Shown here: in pieces, positions 1 through 11,700 of the stretch
Layout: each line of letters starts with the position of its first letter
Numbering within the stretch: position 1 is the first letter of the stretch
NCBI GenBank assembly: GCA_030272585.1
Contig: BSYQ01000008.1
Coordinates: 3,348,001 to 3,412,000 of the forward strand
Reading direction: 5' to 3'
Origin: Bryopsis sp. KO-2023
Taxonomy: Eukaryota > Chlorophyta > Ulvophyceae > Bryopsidales > Bryopsidaceae
DNA length: 64,000 nucleotides
Position numbers and translations under genes: made by a program
The notes under the pieces: model-generated
Databases searched by the model: none
The model's input: the letters and a program-made list of their open reading frames with translations, nothing else
Told to the model about the DNA's origin: nothing

Positions 1-114
1 TTTGGGAACCTCGCTGAAGGGACGGTGTACGATAGGGCCTATGGGGGGGCTGACCCTCCCGTGTCGGTGACCTTTGGGCATGTGATCGATCATAGCGTCA
101 CTCTTTTTCATGTC

Positions 115-3100
115 ATGCGCGGAAATATGTCACTGCTTAACAAGCCCAGGAGGGAAATGGTGGAGTTCGGTGGCAGACCTGCCGATCAGCACGGGAGCGC
201 ACAGCATCCAGCTGAGATGAGTTCGAGCAAACAGGGTCAATATGGGTATGGCGAGACGAATGGGATGGGGATAAGGAACCCACAAATGCAGGGTGTGGCG
301 GCGGCTGGTGTTTGGGCTGAACCTCCTGGACACCACGGTGGCCAAAACGCCCTCGGCGCTGGATTTCCGCCTGGAGGTGCAACTTCAATTTCAAGTGCAG
401 GAGGCCATTCATCAAATGCTAACCATATGGGGGGTGCAGCACCAGAGGGTCAAGCGGGGGGACCCTTTTATGGAGCGCCACAGAGAGCAGCCCCCCCCCA
501 ACAACAACAATTTCAATCGAGTTCGGAGGGGGTTAGGAATGGTTCTCCTTGGGGTGGTCAATCGTTTCCTGTTGGTCCACAAGCCAGTCCCATGCAAGGA
601 AATGCTATGGGGCAAGCAAGTGCACCATGGAACTTGCAGGGACAAGACAGAGGAGGGAATGGTGTGGGGCCGGCTAACAATACTGCAAGCCAGGCAAATC
701 CTGTCCGCCCTGGTCCTGAATGGGGGAGTGGAAGCTTCAATCACCCCGCACCGAGTTCGGTCAGTCGATCGTGCAGTGGCGGTGGGGGGTCAGATCAGCA
801 ATCCATCGCTAGTGGAGGCCACATGTATCCACGATCACCTGCCCCACCCATGCATGCCAGGCAAGATTCAAATGCACAAAACGCTGACCAGGATGTCCAC
901 TATTCCCATGTGCAACCCCCTCCAGCCCCAAGCATCCACCAGCAGGATGTACATGGCAGTACATCCGGTTTGGCACCTTCCCCAATGCTGACAGCGTTTC
1001 GGAGGGATTCGGAGCGAGTGGCTGATGGTCAGTCGAGCATATCCTCTCGCACTGACCCCATCTCTGCTGCTCCTATGGGGGGGTGTCAGCCATGTGCACC
1101 ACAGCAGCCAAGAGCTGATCCCAAGACCCTAGCAGCCTCTACTGGTGATATCGTGGAGCTGCTCAGAGCCATGGCAAGAGTGTCAAGATTTCCTCTCCCT
1201 ACCGCGTTGTTGCAGAAGTTGTGTGCCAGCACTCCTGAGATGACTCCATTCTTCAGAGTGCTCGGTCAAGGCCATGCGAGTGTCCTGCTGGCGGAACTGA
1301 GAAATGAAACCCAACCGGCGACGCCATCCCAACTGCAGGCACCACACCAGGTAGGAAATACATATGATGGATCGAACATTCCAGTCCCTGGTTCTGTCCT
1401 TATCCAACATTTGTTGCTATGTTGATCGATCATTGTGAAGAATCCCCCTGGTTCTTGTTAAGAAGGGGTTTGGCTCTTGCAGAATCAAACTGGTAGTAAG
1501 CCCTTTTCCTCCGAAGACGTGTTGAGGACATCGTCCAGGCAAAGCCTCCAGCCTCCTCAAAACGTGAATGTGCCGAACCAGTCCATCCCGGACAGGGGTA
1601 GTCAGACTGGGAGCGATTCGGTGCACTCTCAGCAGCCGATGCAGTCCCAGCCGCCGGTGTACTCCAACTCCAACCAGGGTCCCTTTTCATTCAAGCATCT
1701 GCTGGCACCTGCGGCCTCAGACAAGTCTTCGCAGCTTTCGACAAGGCGACCACCACAAGTCCAAACAGGGGCTCCAATGAACTTGCAGAACTCCGTTGAA
1801 AACGGAGGCCACCAGCACGCAACCATGCCCGGAGCCATGAGGAGTGACGGCAGGGGGAATGGGGTTGGGCCTGGTCCGTTTCTGCATCATCAACATCATC
1901 CAGGCAGCCATCTGGGGCAAAATTCTGGAGGTGGGGGTGTTCACCACCCTCAACAGCATGGAGGAGGAGGAAGTCATCCTGCTCCGGTACAGCCGCAGCA
2001 ACAACTCACAGCATCGTTTTCTGGCATGAATGCCCACACCCATGCAACACATCCGTTAGGAATGAATCAGACCCAAGTCCAATCTCAGCAGCAATCTGGC
2101 GATGGTGGGTGGGGTTAATCGAATGGTGGCGGATTTCAGGGGATGGCAAAGGGTGAAATTCCTGCACAGGAGCTAAGGGGCTACCAAGCGAATGCAGTGG
2201 AGCTCATGATGAGTTCAGGGGAAAATTGCTTGGTGAAAGCTCCCACTGGTTCTGGAAAAACGAGGATGTTCGTGGAGGCTGCGAGGTGCGAGTAGCTACT
2301 CACAATCCATAGGGCCATGCGTGTGTGTGTGTGTGTGGAACATAATTTGTCTTTTTGTTGCTGTGAGTGCAACCCCCGTCTCCGCCCCAATTTTTGGTTT
2401 TTTTTAATATCTTTTTTCAACACTGATAGGAACAGGGGTTTTGGTTTTTGTTTTTCTTGGTTGAACTTGGTGGTAGGCAAGGGTGCTTGCTGTGTGACCT
2501 ATGAACAAAGGTTTTGCTTTTTCTTCTTTTTTCGTTTGGTAGGGTTGGGTAGAGAGGTTTAAGGGAAGAGTTGGGGACAGAATTCTGTACAACAAAAAAA
2601 AGAAAAAAGAAAAGGAGCGGTCATGCACTTCGTTGTTTTACACTTTTGGTGCAATGAACATGGGGTTGCGAGGGCAGGGAGCAATGTAGTCAATTTCAGG
2701 GCAAATTAACAATGTCAAATTTTACACGAGTTTTCCCATGATTTTCCTGCTGCTGTGAATGGTCCCAGATGAGATCAAGTACTGTTTTGCCTCTAAGCTA
2801 AAGAAAAAAAATCGCTTCGGGCTGTTGGCCTCAAAAAAAAACTAACCCCTACCTCACACTGCCAAACAGCAGCTCGTCATTGGAATAAGAATAAAGAAGC
2901 AATAATTCTATTATTATAAGAATCAATAGGTCCCCACATACCTGTTGTGAATGTGTGTGTGTGTGAGACAGAGAGAGAGAAAAAAAAAAAAAATCTGGTT
3001 GTTTTACTATGTCTTCCCAGTTCTATGGATCAGCAATGGATAGGAGCATTTAATGAAATGAGTACCACGAACCAGAAACAAATCATCAAGTGGGGTCACG

Positions 3101-3681
3101 AAAAAAAAAAGGGAAAAAACCCCTGAGGAACTCCCCCAAGAAAACCAAAAACCCACCAAGACGGGCATGGCTCGCGACTCCACGCACGCAGCTTTCCTAT
3201 CCTCTGGGACCTCTGTTGATAAATTTAATATTTTTGCACGGAAATGGAAATGGAACTGGAGATCAAAAAAAGTTGGGCACGGTGCTTAGGCGACTGCTGA
3301 TGATCAACCGAGATGCGAGAATTATTGTGGCTGTTCCGACGGTCTTCCTCACTGAACAGCAGATGGCATACTTCGACAAAGCTGGTTTCTCCGCAAATGG
3401 ATACCATACAAAAGCGGTGTATGGGTGAGGCGACCTGCTCCTCTTTCTCTCTGTTTTCTCTCTGTTTTTTTTTCTCAAATGCTGCCAACATATACTGGAG
3501 TTTGTTTTGAGGATGGGGGGGGTGACTCATTATTGGAGGAATGTATTTATTTTATTTTATTTTTTCAACATTCGAACAGTGGATATGTCGATATGGGGGA
3601 TGAGAATTTGCAACGTGTTTTCCATCAGACAATTTGCTGCTGTTCTCTAACGGGCTGTCACTTTGCATTTCTTGCTGAAAT

Positions 3682-3720
<39 letters not shown>

Positions 3721-6700
3721 TCTTTTGACAGAGGGCAAAAACTGGACAGGAATCAGTTTCTGGAAAAGACTGTTCTTGTGACGACTATGCAAGTTTTGGG
3801 AAACAAGCTGGAGGATAAAACCATAATGTTCGGCGATTTTCAGATGTTGGTATTGGATGAAGCGCACCACGTCAGAAAAGCCAGCTCCTACGCAAATGTG
3901 ATGAAACAATATCGGAATTTACCAGTTGAAATGCGAGCGAAAATTCAGGTAGGAAGGGGGAGGGGGGAAAGCAATTTTTTTTTATTTTTTTTCTTGGGGG
4001 GGGGGAATATCCATGCTTTTGCTGGTGTTTCGAAAAAATGCCTGTTCTGTTGATCGCACTGAGAGGGATGCGAGGTTGCATCATCAGTATGAAAATATCC
4101 CATTTGCAGGGCAGTTTTTCATTTTTTTTCTGTTTTCTTTTCGTGAAAATTCAGGTGTTGGGTTTTACGGCATCGCCTTCACGTGGAACAGGAGTGGTAA
4201 GTTGATTTGGTTTAGAAGTTTCGTATTTTTTATTTTTATTTTTTTTTCGAACGGATTGCATGGAGGTGGAAAAAAGCCCCCACGTAACCCGTTCACCATT
4301 TGATTAATTGTTAATAAGACTAACTAAACAATAATATTTTTTTAATATTTTTCTTCTTATAGTGAACAAATATAAAAAATTTGATCGTTCCATATTTACC
4401 TGGTGAATACGGATACATGTACGGATACGGTTTTAATTTTTATTTTTATTTTTTCAAGTGCGAGGCTTCGAACAGTTTGTTCAAGCTGTTGGAGGAAATG
4501 GGCGTGCATCCCAAAAACTTGATCGAGATTCCTGAGGATAACGAGGAGGTCAAAGCAGAAGTTCCCAAGGCGACGGAGGAGCTCATAAAAGTGGACTCGA
4601 GATCTCTGGATGTCGATTTCCTCAAGGCAATGACGGCTTACCTCAGAGACGCTCTCAAAATCTATCATGACTTTCTTGGTGAAAAAGGTCCGTAGGGGGG
4701 AAAAAAAAAACTTTTGTTGGATATCGGGTTACTCACCGTTTGCTCTTTTTTTTTTTTTTTCAGAAACTTTAGATCAAACTGGCTCGTGGTAATGTTGGTG
4801 GTGGTTGGGGGAAGAGAGGGGGGGGGGGGGGGGGGGTCAAGGAAAACATCAGAAAAAAAAAAGAAAACACGGTGAAAAGCCGATAACATATACGAGGTGT
4901 CGTGGTGTTGCGCATTCATTAAACTAACTTCCTCGAAATCGACTTCTCCTATCAACTGGTTAAAATTTATCGCAAAACAGCCACACTGACCTTTCGATTT
5001 GAAAGATGCATGCATGTGTTCAACAGTGTGTGTGTGTTGATTTGATGCTAGGGCTTGGAGATGTCCAGAGCGTTCGGTTGTTTGACAAGCTGAAACCAGG
5101 GGAATGCATGTCCAGCATGGAGGATTGGAGAAACAGGTCCAGCGCCGCCATCGACCTGCAGAAATCCAAATTCGATGGCTCCATTTCCGATGCTCTGGTG
5201 ACAGACTTGAAAGAAGGCCTGGAGGTCATTTCAATCGTCAACATTGCCCTGGACGAGGTGCGAATTCTTCCTTATCTCCACCATTTCCGAATTTCCTGTT
5301 GCCTTTTTTTTTCAATTCCTTTCCTTTTTCTGTTTTTTCTTAAATTCCCGTCTTTTCTGTGCTTTTTTGTTTCAAATTCCTTTCCTTGCTGTGCTTTTTT
5401 GTTTTAAATTCCCTCCCTTTCTGTGCTTTTTTTTTTAATTCCCTTTCTTCCTGTCTGTTTTTGTTTTTTTTTTCTGAAGTGCGCACGAATGACCCATTGA
5501 CGCAATGTTCGATGCAAAAAAACAGGTTTCGGAGCTTGGCTGTGAAGTGGTTTTGAAGAAAATCAGCTCTGGTGTGGCTGAGAAAGTCGGCCATGGAGTT
5601 GCTGCTGACCCTAGCAGAGTGGTTCACAGATTAGTCAGCAAACTTCGTGAATCCCCTGGTGTGAGAATGGCGGAGGCTGCCCCTCCAGTGGATGGACTTG
5701 GACCCACCACAGCGGATAGTGGAACTCTGCCCAGATTTGCTTGTCTTTTGGATGTGCTGTGCAGAGAGCGCTTTCAGTAAGCAGACAAATTACTGTGAAC
5801 ATTTGTTTTATAAAACCGAAATTTCAATTTGTTTGTAAAAAAAAGAAATTTCGGTTTTTCTTATAAAAAAGAAATTTCAGGATTTTTTATAAAAAAGAAA
5901 TTTCAGGGTTTTCATAAAAAAGAAATTTTGGGTTTTTTTGAAGGAGTAGCACATCGGGCATCAAAAGAGTGTTTGTTTCTTTAATGTTTTTTCATGTGGA
6001 TATTGGTTGCTTCTGAGGAAAAAGCGGGGTGGGTCATTTCCTTTCTGTGCGCTGTATTGTCAGGGGACCTGAGTTCCACTGCTTGGTGTTCGTACGCACG
6101 ATTTCTGCCGTGAACGAAATACACAGGTAGGCAGAGTTTTTCGCTGACCGTTGCACATACTAATGCGAAAAATACGTACATGTGCATGTAAGGAAAAAAA
6201 AAAAAAAAAGAAAGAAAAAGCGACATCTTTCCAGTTGTAATTTTCAATGCTCTCTTGGTGGTCGTTCAGGATGCTCGAAACCAGTTTAAGGGTGAATCGA
6301 TCAATCGAATTCCGACCGCTGGTTGGCCACGGTCAGAAACGGCGCCAGCAACTGGTGGAAGGAAACCCCAACTCTTCATTTGTTATGGTAAGCCATCCAG
6401 CCGTTTCGCTCCGATCTTTTTAATTTTTTTTTCACAGCACGACGCTTCGTTTTAATTGTTCGACGAAGAAATCTGCTTTAAAAAAGCGGGTTTTTTCCTC
6501 AATTTTGTTCTTTTTTTCGCTTTTTTTTTCCACCCCATTTGTATCAGTGTGGCCTGCACTGTTACTGGCGTCCGTAACACTATTAAAAGATCCACACTGA
6601 ATACGATTATGAGGGTCTACCTGAAGTGACCGCGGGGGAATATGACTGGGTGGTTGATGCGTTGGTGTGGAATATAACTAGGGTATGACTGGTAACCAGC

Positions 6701-7316
6701 AAAAAGAAGTGATCGATTGGTTCAGTGAAAGTGGGAGGAAGGTTTTGGTGGCAACCAGTGCAGCCGAGGAAGGATTGGATGTCAGGTCATGCGAGTTGGT
6801 GGTCAGATATTCGGTCACGGTGACCGGTGTGGAGAGAATTCAATCTAGGGGAAGGGCAAGGTAATTTTTTTTCCATTTTCTTTTCCACATACTGTTTGTG
6901 ATACGAACGGGAAATTTCCCACCTTTGCCGAAACAGACGATTTCCTATGGTGCAAAATATGAACAAACTAGCATTGAATTGCATGTTTTTTTGTTGTTCT
7001 GTCTTTCAAATCAGGCAGGTGTTTTTGCTGATGTTTTTGATTGATGTTTCTAATGCCGGACCGGTCCAGTTTTCCCGAAGCTTGCTTTTTTGCTAACACG
7101 TTTTGAATTGGGTTTTTTTTTTGGGGGAGGGGGGGGTAAATACCTATTTTATTTACATATTTTTTGTTGATCGATGCATGTGTCAGAATGAAAGGAGGTC
7201 TGTACGTGAACATCGTGGAAAAAGGGTCGAGGGAAGCCCGATTGTACAACCGTTCCAAACTTCAAGAAGAATCTGGGGAAGCCATGCTGTCCCTAGTCGA
7301 TGCTGTTCGAATGTAG
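115..7316 (+). CDS. DExH RNA helicase, RIG-I/Dicer-like, with Q/G/N-rich N-terminal region
   Basis: Superfamily 2 helicase of the RIG-I/Dicer/FANCM group, expected to bind double-stranded RNA and hydrolyse ATP. Helicase exons joined here: 2140-2285, 3290-3424, 3732-3948, 4155-4196, 4459-4687, 5052-5257, 5526-5776, 6270-6387, 6682-6860, 7187-7316. All phases agree, giving 550 residues from 2140 to TAG at 7314. Visible motifs are APTGSGKT (motif I), VVAVPT-like IVAVPTVFLTEQQ (Ia), LVLDEAHH (II), GFTASPSRGTG (III), LVATSAAEEGLDV (V) and QSRGRARMKGG (VI). The protein ends 40 residues after motif VI, so it has no PAZ, RNase III or C-terminal RNA-sensor domain. Exons 115-1350 and 1483-about 1986 or 2115 encode a region rich in Q, G, N, P, S and H. 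It is open to the window edge, so the start is uncertain; ATG 115 is the first ATG in frame. An in-frame TAA at 2116-2118 must be spliced out (donor at 1987, acceptor before 2140 keeps frame), read through, or mark two separate genes. Confidence 0.78.
3686..3719 (+). repeat. (TG)17 microsatellite
   Basis: Uninterrupted TG dinucleotide run in the helicase intron just before the acceptor at 3731; a shorter TG run lies at 2319-2334. Confidence 0.95.
4818..4836 (+). repeat. 19-base G tract
   Basis: Uninterrupted run of G in a helicase intron. A 20-base G tract lies at 11313-11332 in a dynein intron. Confidence 0.95.
5270..5470 (+). repeat. T-rich tandem repeat in helicase intron
   Basis: About four to five diverged copies of a roughly 40-bp unit that runs from AAATTCC through TTTCTGTGC into a T tract. 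The array fills most of the intron between the helicase exons ending at 5257 and starting at 5526 and forms a very long polypyrimidine stretch. Confidence 0.7.
5806..5940 (+). repeat. Tandem repeat of about 29 bp in helicase intron
   Basis: Four to five copies of a unit with core AAAAAAGAAATTTC followed by GGTTTTT, each starting near TTATAAAA. It lies just downstream of the donor at 5777, inside the intron before the exon at 6270. Confidence 0.75.
6544..6616 (+). mobile_element. Partial copy of a foldback (MITE-like) element
   Basis: This helicase-intron segment aligns over about 70 bp with the right half of the 203-bp foldback element at 16825-17027. Both share AGTGTGGCCTGC, then GTAACACTATTAAA, then CCACACT and AATACGATTA, with scattered differences. 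The left half with the matching inverted end is not seen here. Confidence 0.55.
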
Positions 7317-7873
7317 TCGTAAAATTCCTTAAATGTCCAATCAGGCGTGTCGAGCAGACTTTTTTTTTTTCAATGGCTCATTTTGTTTATTATAAAAAGA
7401 AATATAGACGAACATACTCTCAATTTGAATTATCGGCATGTCAAATTCATTTTGTACAAAAGGCTTCGATGTACCGAAATTTATTGAAGATTTCCCTCAA
7501 AACACAATCGGAAGATCAATGTGTCCGTGAAGAGTGGGGCAAAGAATTTTTTTGTTATGTTTACAACTCATGTAATAGATGGTGGTCTGAAACTGTAAAT
7601 GCTTCCCTGTGTGGTTTTAAAGGTTCTCGACTTGGATTTATCATTTACAGTTTGATAAAAAAATTCAATTGAAAATTACATAAACAGCTGGGGAAGAGAT
7701 GTGGCGAGAATAAAAACAATCGTAATGACAGTGTTTGTTAGTGTTTGTGCCCCCAATTGACAACGAAAGGAAAAGGAAAAATTCATAAAATTTACTGATT
7801 TACTGAGGGAAATAATAGGATAACGTTTCAGGAAGTTCAGCAATTTTCCAACACCTTTTCTGAGGAAAAGAGC
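7317..7873. other. Intergenic or 3' UTR, AT-rich
   Basis: Sequence between the helicase stop and the minus-strand gene. It is AT-rich, with short runs of A and T. I see no coding exon, repeat or RNA gene in it. Confidence 0.5.
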
Positions 7874-8313
7874 TCAACTTAACTCTTCAATCAAACAGTC
7901 CTTGTCAATTGTGGGAGCTTCTCTCTCAACCCTTTTCAAAAGATATCGTGACCCGCCCCTCCGAATGTTTTTTCCAAATGCTTTGTATCCTGATGGGACA
8001 CCAGCCGTTGCAAAAAAATGAGAAAAAAAAGCGCGTAAAAAGCGCGTTTTGGCGCGGTTTCCTTTCGAGTCCGACTCAGAAGTCCAGTCATTCCTGACAC
8101 CTATCTGATTTTTTTCACACCTTGTTCTACGTCTCAAAATCTGTCATTCTGGAAAACAAACCATCGAACCACCGCCCCACCTGCGCTGAAACCTCGAGCA
8201 CGCGAGCGATCAGCAACGGGGAGGGACGCTGTCAGCGAAAGGAACACCTTGACGCCTATTGGAGCGCGTGATATTTCCGGGTCAAAGAAACGTGAGACGA
8301 TTTGTAATGCCAT
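7874..8313 (-). CDS. Hypothetical 98-residue protein, two exons
   Basis: Proposed exons are 8313-8248 (22 codons, starting MALQIVSRFF) and 8104-7874 (77 codons including TGA). The donor is AAG|GTGTTC and the acceptor AATCAG, both phase 0, so the junction is consistent. The product is basic (segments such as GKNIRRGGSRYLLKRVERE) and ends in an acidic tail, LIEELS. I do not recognise a family. The second-exon frame also allows an acceptor at 7990 (CATCAG), giving a shorter terminal exon, so the upstream structure is uncertain. It would be divergent from the dynein gene, 476 bp away. Confidence 0.33.
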
Positions 8314-8789
8314 GCCACACACTTATAGACATGCATAGAAAGCAAGGAAAATGAAAGGAATAAAGCGGGCACTGTCAGAACGACGGGTTCGCTGCTGGTC
8401 ATAGACAGCGAAAGAAAGAAGACGATAACGAGACAGTAGGCGAAGGACGCTTGATCGGTTGAGGGGAAAGCCAGCCTGCTCGGTTCCTGCACAGAGAGGG
8501 TCCGGGGGCCGGTCAACTGAATCAGGGACACCTTCAGCAACAACCCACGCGTTTTTTTACCCACTTTCAGGACCCATTAAACGTTGGTTAGCTAATCATG
8601 TCATATGTACAAGAACACCTACAAGAAAACACAAATATGATTCCTTTTCTGCCCATTCTATCTTGATTGGGAGAAGGGAGGGGGATAAAGGAACAGGGGG
8701 GGACTAAACATTTTCATGCTCTCATTCGATCAACAACATAAGCATCATTGAAAATTCCTCTTCTGCAGAATTTGGTGCTGGGGAGCAAC
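8314..8789. promoter_or_regulatory. Presumed divergent promoter region upstream of dynein
   Basis: Noncoding sequence between the possible minus-strand small gene and the dynein ATG at 8790. A good 3' splice site (TTCTGCAG ending at 8768) lies just before the ATG, so a 5' UTR intron may end there. I recognise no specific transcription-factor site. Confidence 0.3.
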
Positions 8790-11700
8790 ATGACGGAGAG
8801 TGAGGAAACCCCACCTGCACCAGATGCTGTCGATTCGCCAGAGGAGCCCCCCCAGAACGAAGAAGTGCTGGAGAGTAACACAGAATCGCCTGATGAGGCT
8901 CCCCCAGGGGAAGCACCAGAAGGAACCGAGGACAAGGAGAATGATTCGAGTCAGAACGTGGGGGAGGGCAAGTGTGGGGAAGAGGCCGATGTGGAAAAAG
9001 GGGAGGAACACATAGAGGAGGCGAGTGAAGCCAGGGATGGGCATCCCGTGGTGGAAAATTGTCTGACTGAAAAGGAGGAGGAGGAGGCAGCAGGGCCATC
9101 GTTGAGAGGTCTGGAGGAGGTGAGTCATCACAATTCATAGATCGTACTTGGGTGTTGTATCGGGGAACGGAACTGAGACGACCGTGTTGTGACATGATTT
9201 TCATTTCTGCTGGTTATATTTTGTGGAGATGGGTGGTATCATTCTGGGGTGATTGACAGTGTTCTCCCCAATACTGATTGATTGATGGATGGATGGATGA
9301 ACAAGGGAGGGGGTGCTGTTGATTGGTGTAGGTGTTATCCCAGTTTTTCCTCCCCATTCTCTCCCACAACCTTGGGGCTGAGAAATCGATCAGCGGGGTG
9401 TTGGCTTCCTCCTCGTCTGGGCGTCAAAATGAAGTTTTAGGAAATCTTCAGAAATTTCTGGGCCAAGTCAGTCACACCATTCACCAGCTCACTGGGGAAA
9501 TCCAACTGGAGGTAGGCCGATTGATATTTCTTCTTGTCTTTCCAACCCCATCCTAGCCACATCCACAAGGTTTTCAGAAAAAAGTCAAAATTCAATGGGT
9601 GGATATCCCTCGTTTGCACAGAGGAGATCAATCAGCGATAAAAATTCTCATGTATTGTTGTTACAGTGGGACAGCCGTAACATTTATTCTCAATATGCAG
9701 GTGCCCAATGTCAGAATCGATAACATAGAGCAAGCCGCCCACGACGAGGAAACCTTGGAGAATTTGGAAAGAACGGTGGGTGATTGGACATCGGTTTTGG
9801 CCTCGGTGATGCAGCGAGAGTCAGAAAAGCAACCCTTGGGTAAAGGCCCGATGGCGGAAATAGAGTTTTGGAGGCAAAGGAATGCCGTTCTGTCGAGTTT
9901 GTGCGAGCAATTGCACCTGTCCCACGTTCGAGTTGCAGTCGCGGTGGTGGAAACTGGGACCAGCGACAAGAACCTGATTGCCGCTTTCACAACTCAGGTA
10001 GTACACAGTCTCACTCTTTCCCCCCTGATTCTATTCCTCTTCCCCCCACACCCTTCATTCCGTCACTCTTTTTCCCTCTCATTCTGTCACTCTTTTCCCC
10101 AAAAAAGAGACGAGACCTTTCCCACCCCCACTCCCTCGTCCCCCCAAAAGCTGTTCAATGCTCACTCAGTTTGTGTTTTCAGGTCGGAGAACTGAACAAA
10201 CTCACAATCGAAGCCAGGGACAATGTCAAATTCTTGACCACCCTCGAGCGTCATTTCAAGAACATCACAAGCGGGCCACTTTCTGGAATCTTGGACACCT
10301 TGCCTCCCATGATGAATGCTTTGAGAATGGTCTGGATCATATCCAGGCATTACAGCGATGATCAAAGAATGGGAAGCCTGTTTCAAAGGATAGCCAGGGA
10401 AATCGGAGACAGGGTTCAGGATGCCATCGACCTGACATGCACTTTCAAAATGCAGCCCACAGAGGCCATAGAATTGATCAAGACTGGGAGGAGCGTGTTG
10501 GAGCACTGGTACCTTGTTTACATGCAGGTGAGTCGATTGGTTGGGGAAGCCCAAACTTCATCGGCCGTGTGAGAAAATGCTCGTTTTTTTCAAGTTTTGA
10601 GGGGGGGGGATTCTCTTTCTTTTCGGATGTCAGGTTAGGGAAAAGATTGAAATGTCGGGTCGAGATGCCAGATGGGAATTCCCCAAGCAGCTGCTTTTCC
10701 AACGGACCAATTACATGGCCGAAATATGCAGCGATCTGGCGGAGATGGTCGAGGTGGTGGATGATTTCTTCAAGTTTTTGGGACCAGAACTGAAAGCCGT
10801 CACAGGAGACACCCAAGGCATCGACAGAGTGATCCAGAGCGTGCATGCAATGGTGGAGCCCATCGAGAATGTGCCTTTCAACGTTTTTGACCAGGGTGAG
10901 AGTGCGCAGTGGGTGGCGGCCAAGACTCAGTTTTCCAACGATAACGAGGGAATAAAAAAAGCCACGAGGTGAGTTGACTGAACATCAAAATCGAAAAAAG
11001 TTGTAGATGGCTAATCCTTACTGTTGTGATATTTTTCATGGAAAAATGCAGCTTTATCGTATCGGCATATGGAAATATGATATGTTGAAATGTGAGGGAT
11101 GAGAAATTTGTGTGTATTTGGTTGATGTTTGCTGCATGTCTGACTGGTTCTGAGGGTTTCTGAGAGCACAGGTATCCATGGGTGGTGTGGGCGGAGTGAA
11201 ATGATAGGGAAAAACAAAAAGATTTCAATGGAAGATCATGATACAATATTTTGGTAGCTGAATTTTTATATTATATTGTTTTCTTTTCATTTCATAATTC
11301 ATTTTTTTTTGAGGGGGGGGGGGGGGGGGGGGTGGGAAGGTTTGAAAGAAAAGAGTTCCTTGGATTAGGAAAAAAATATAATAAACAGTCGGTCGAGATG
11401 CTGGGCAATCAGGGGGCTAGATGTGTGAATCTTAGTTTTTCCTTTTCACAACGGAAAATAAATTGAGATGTTTTCGAAAAAATAAAATTGAAGCTCATTT
11501 TTTTGGTGTCAACTAGTGGCATCAAATTCAAAAAATTATGTATTTTCTGTGGTAGAATGGGAATAGCGGCTGGCCCTGCAATTTTAATTTCTTTTATTTT
11601 TTGGACTGTTGGAACAAATTTTGGATACAACTAGAGATTATAGAGGGTGCTTTTTAGTCATCATTTCTCTCCGTCACATCGCCTATGGATACCTCAAGAA

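Noticed and set aside
2105..2139. 35-nt mini-intron removing the in-frame TAA in the helicase gene
   Set aside because: The donor is phase 1 and the acceptor phase 0, so splicing it would shift frame into a new stop within a few codons.
3425..3909. Cys/Val-repeat proteins around the TG run
   Set aside because: They are translations of the (TG)17 microsatellite.
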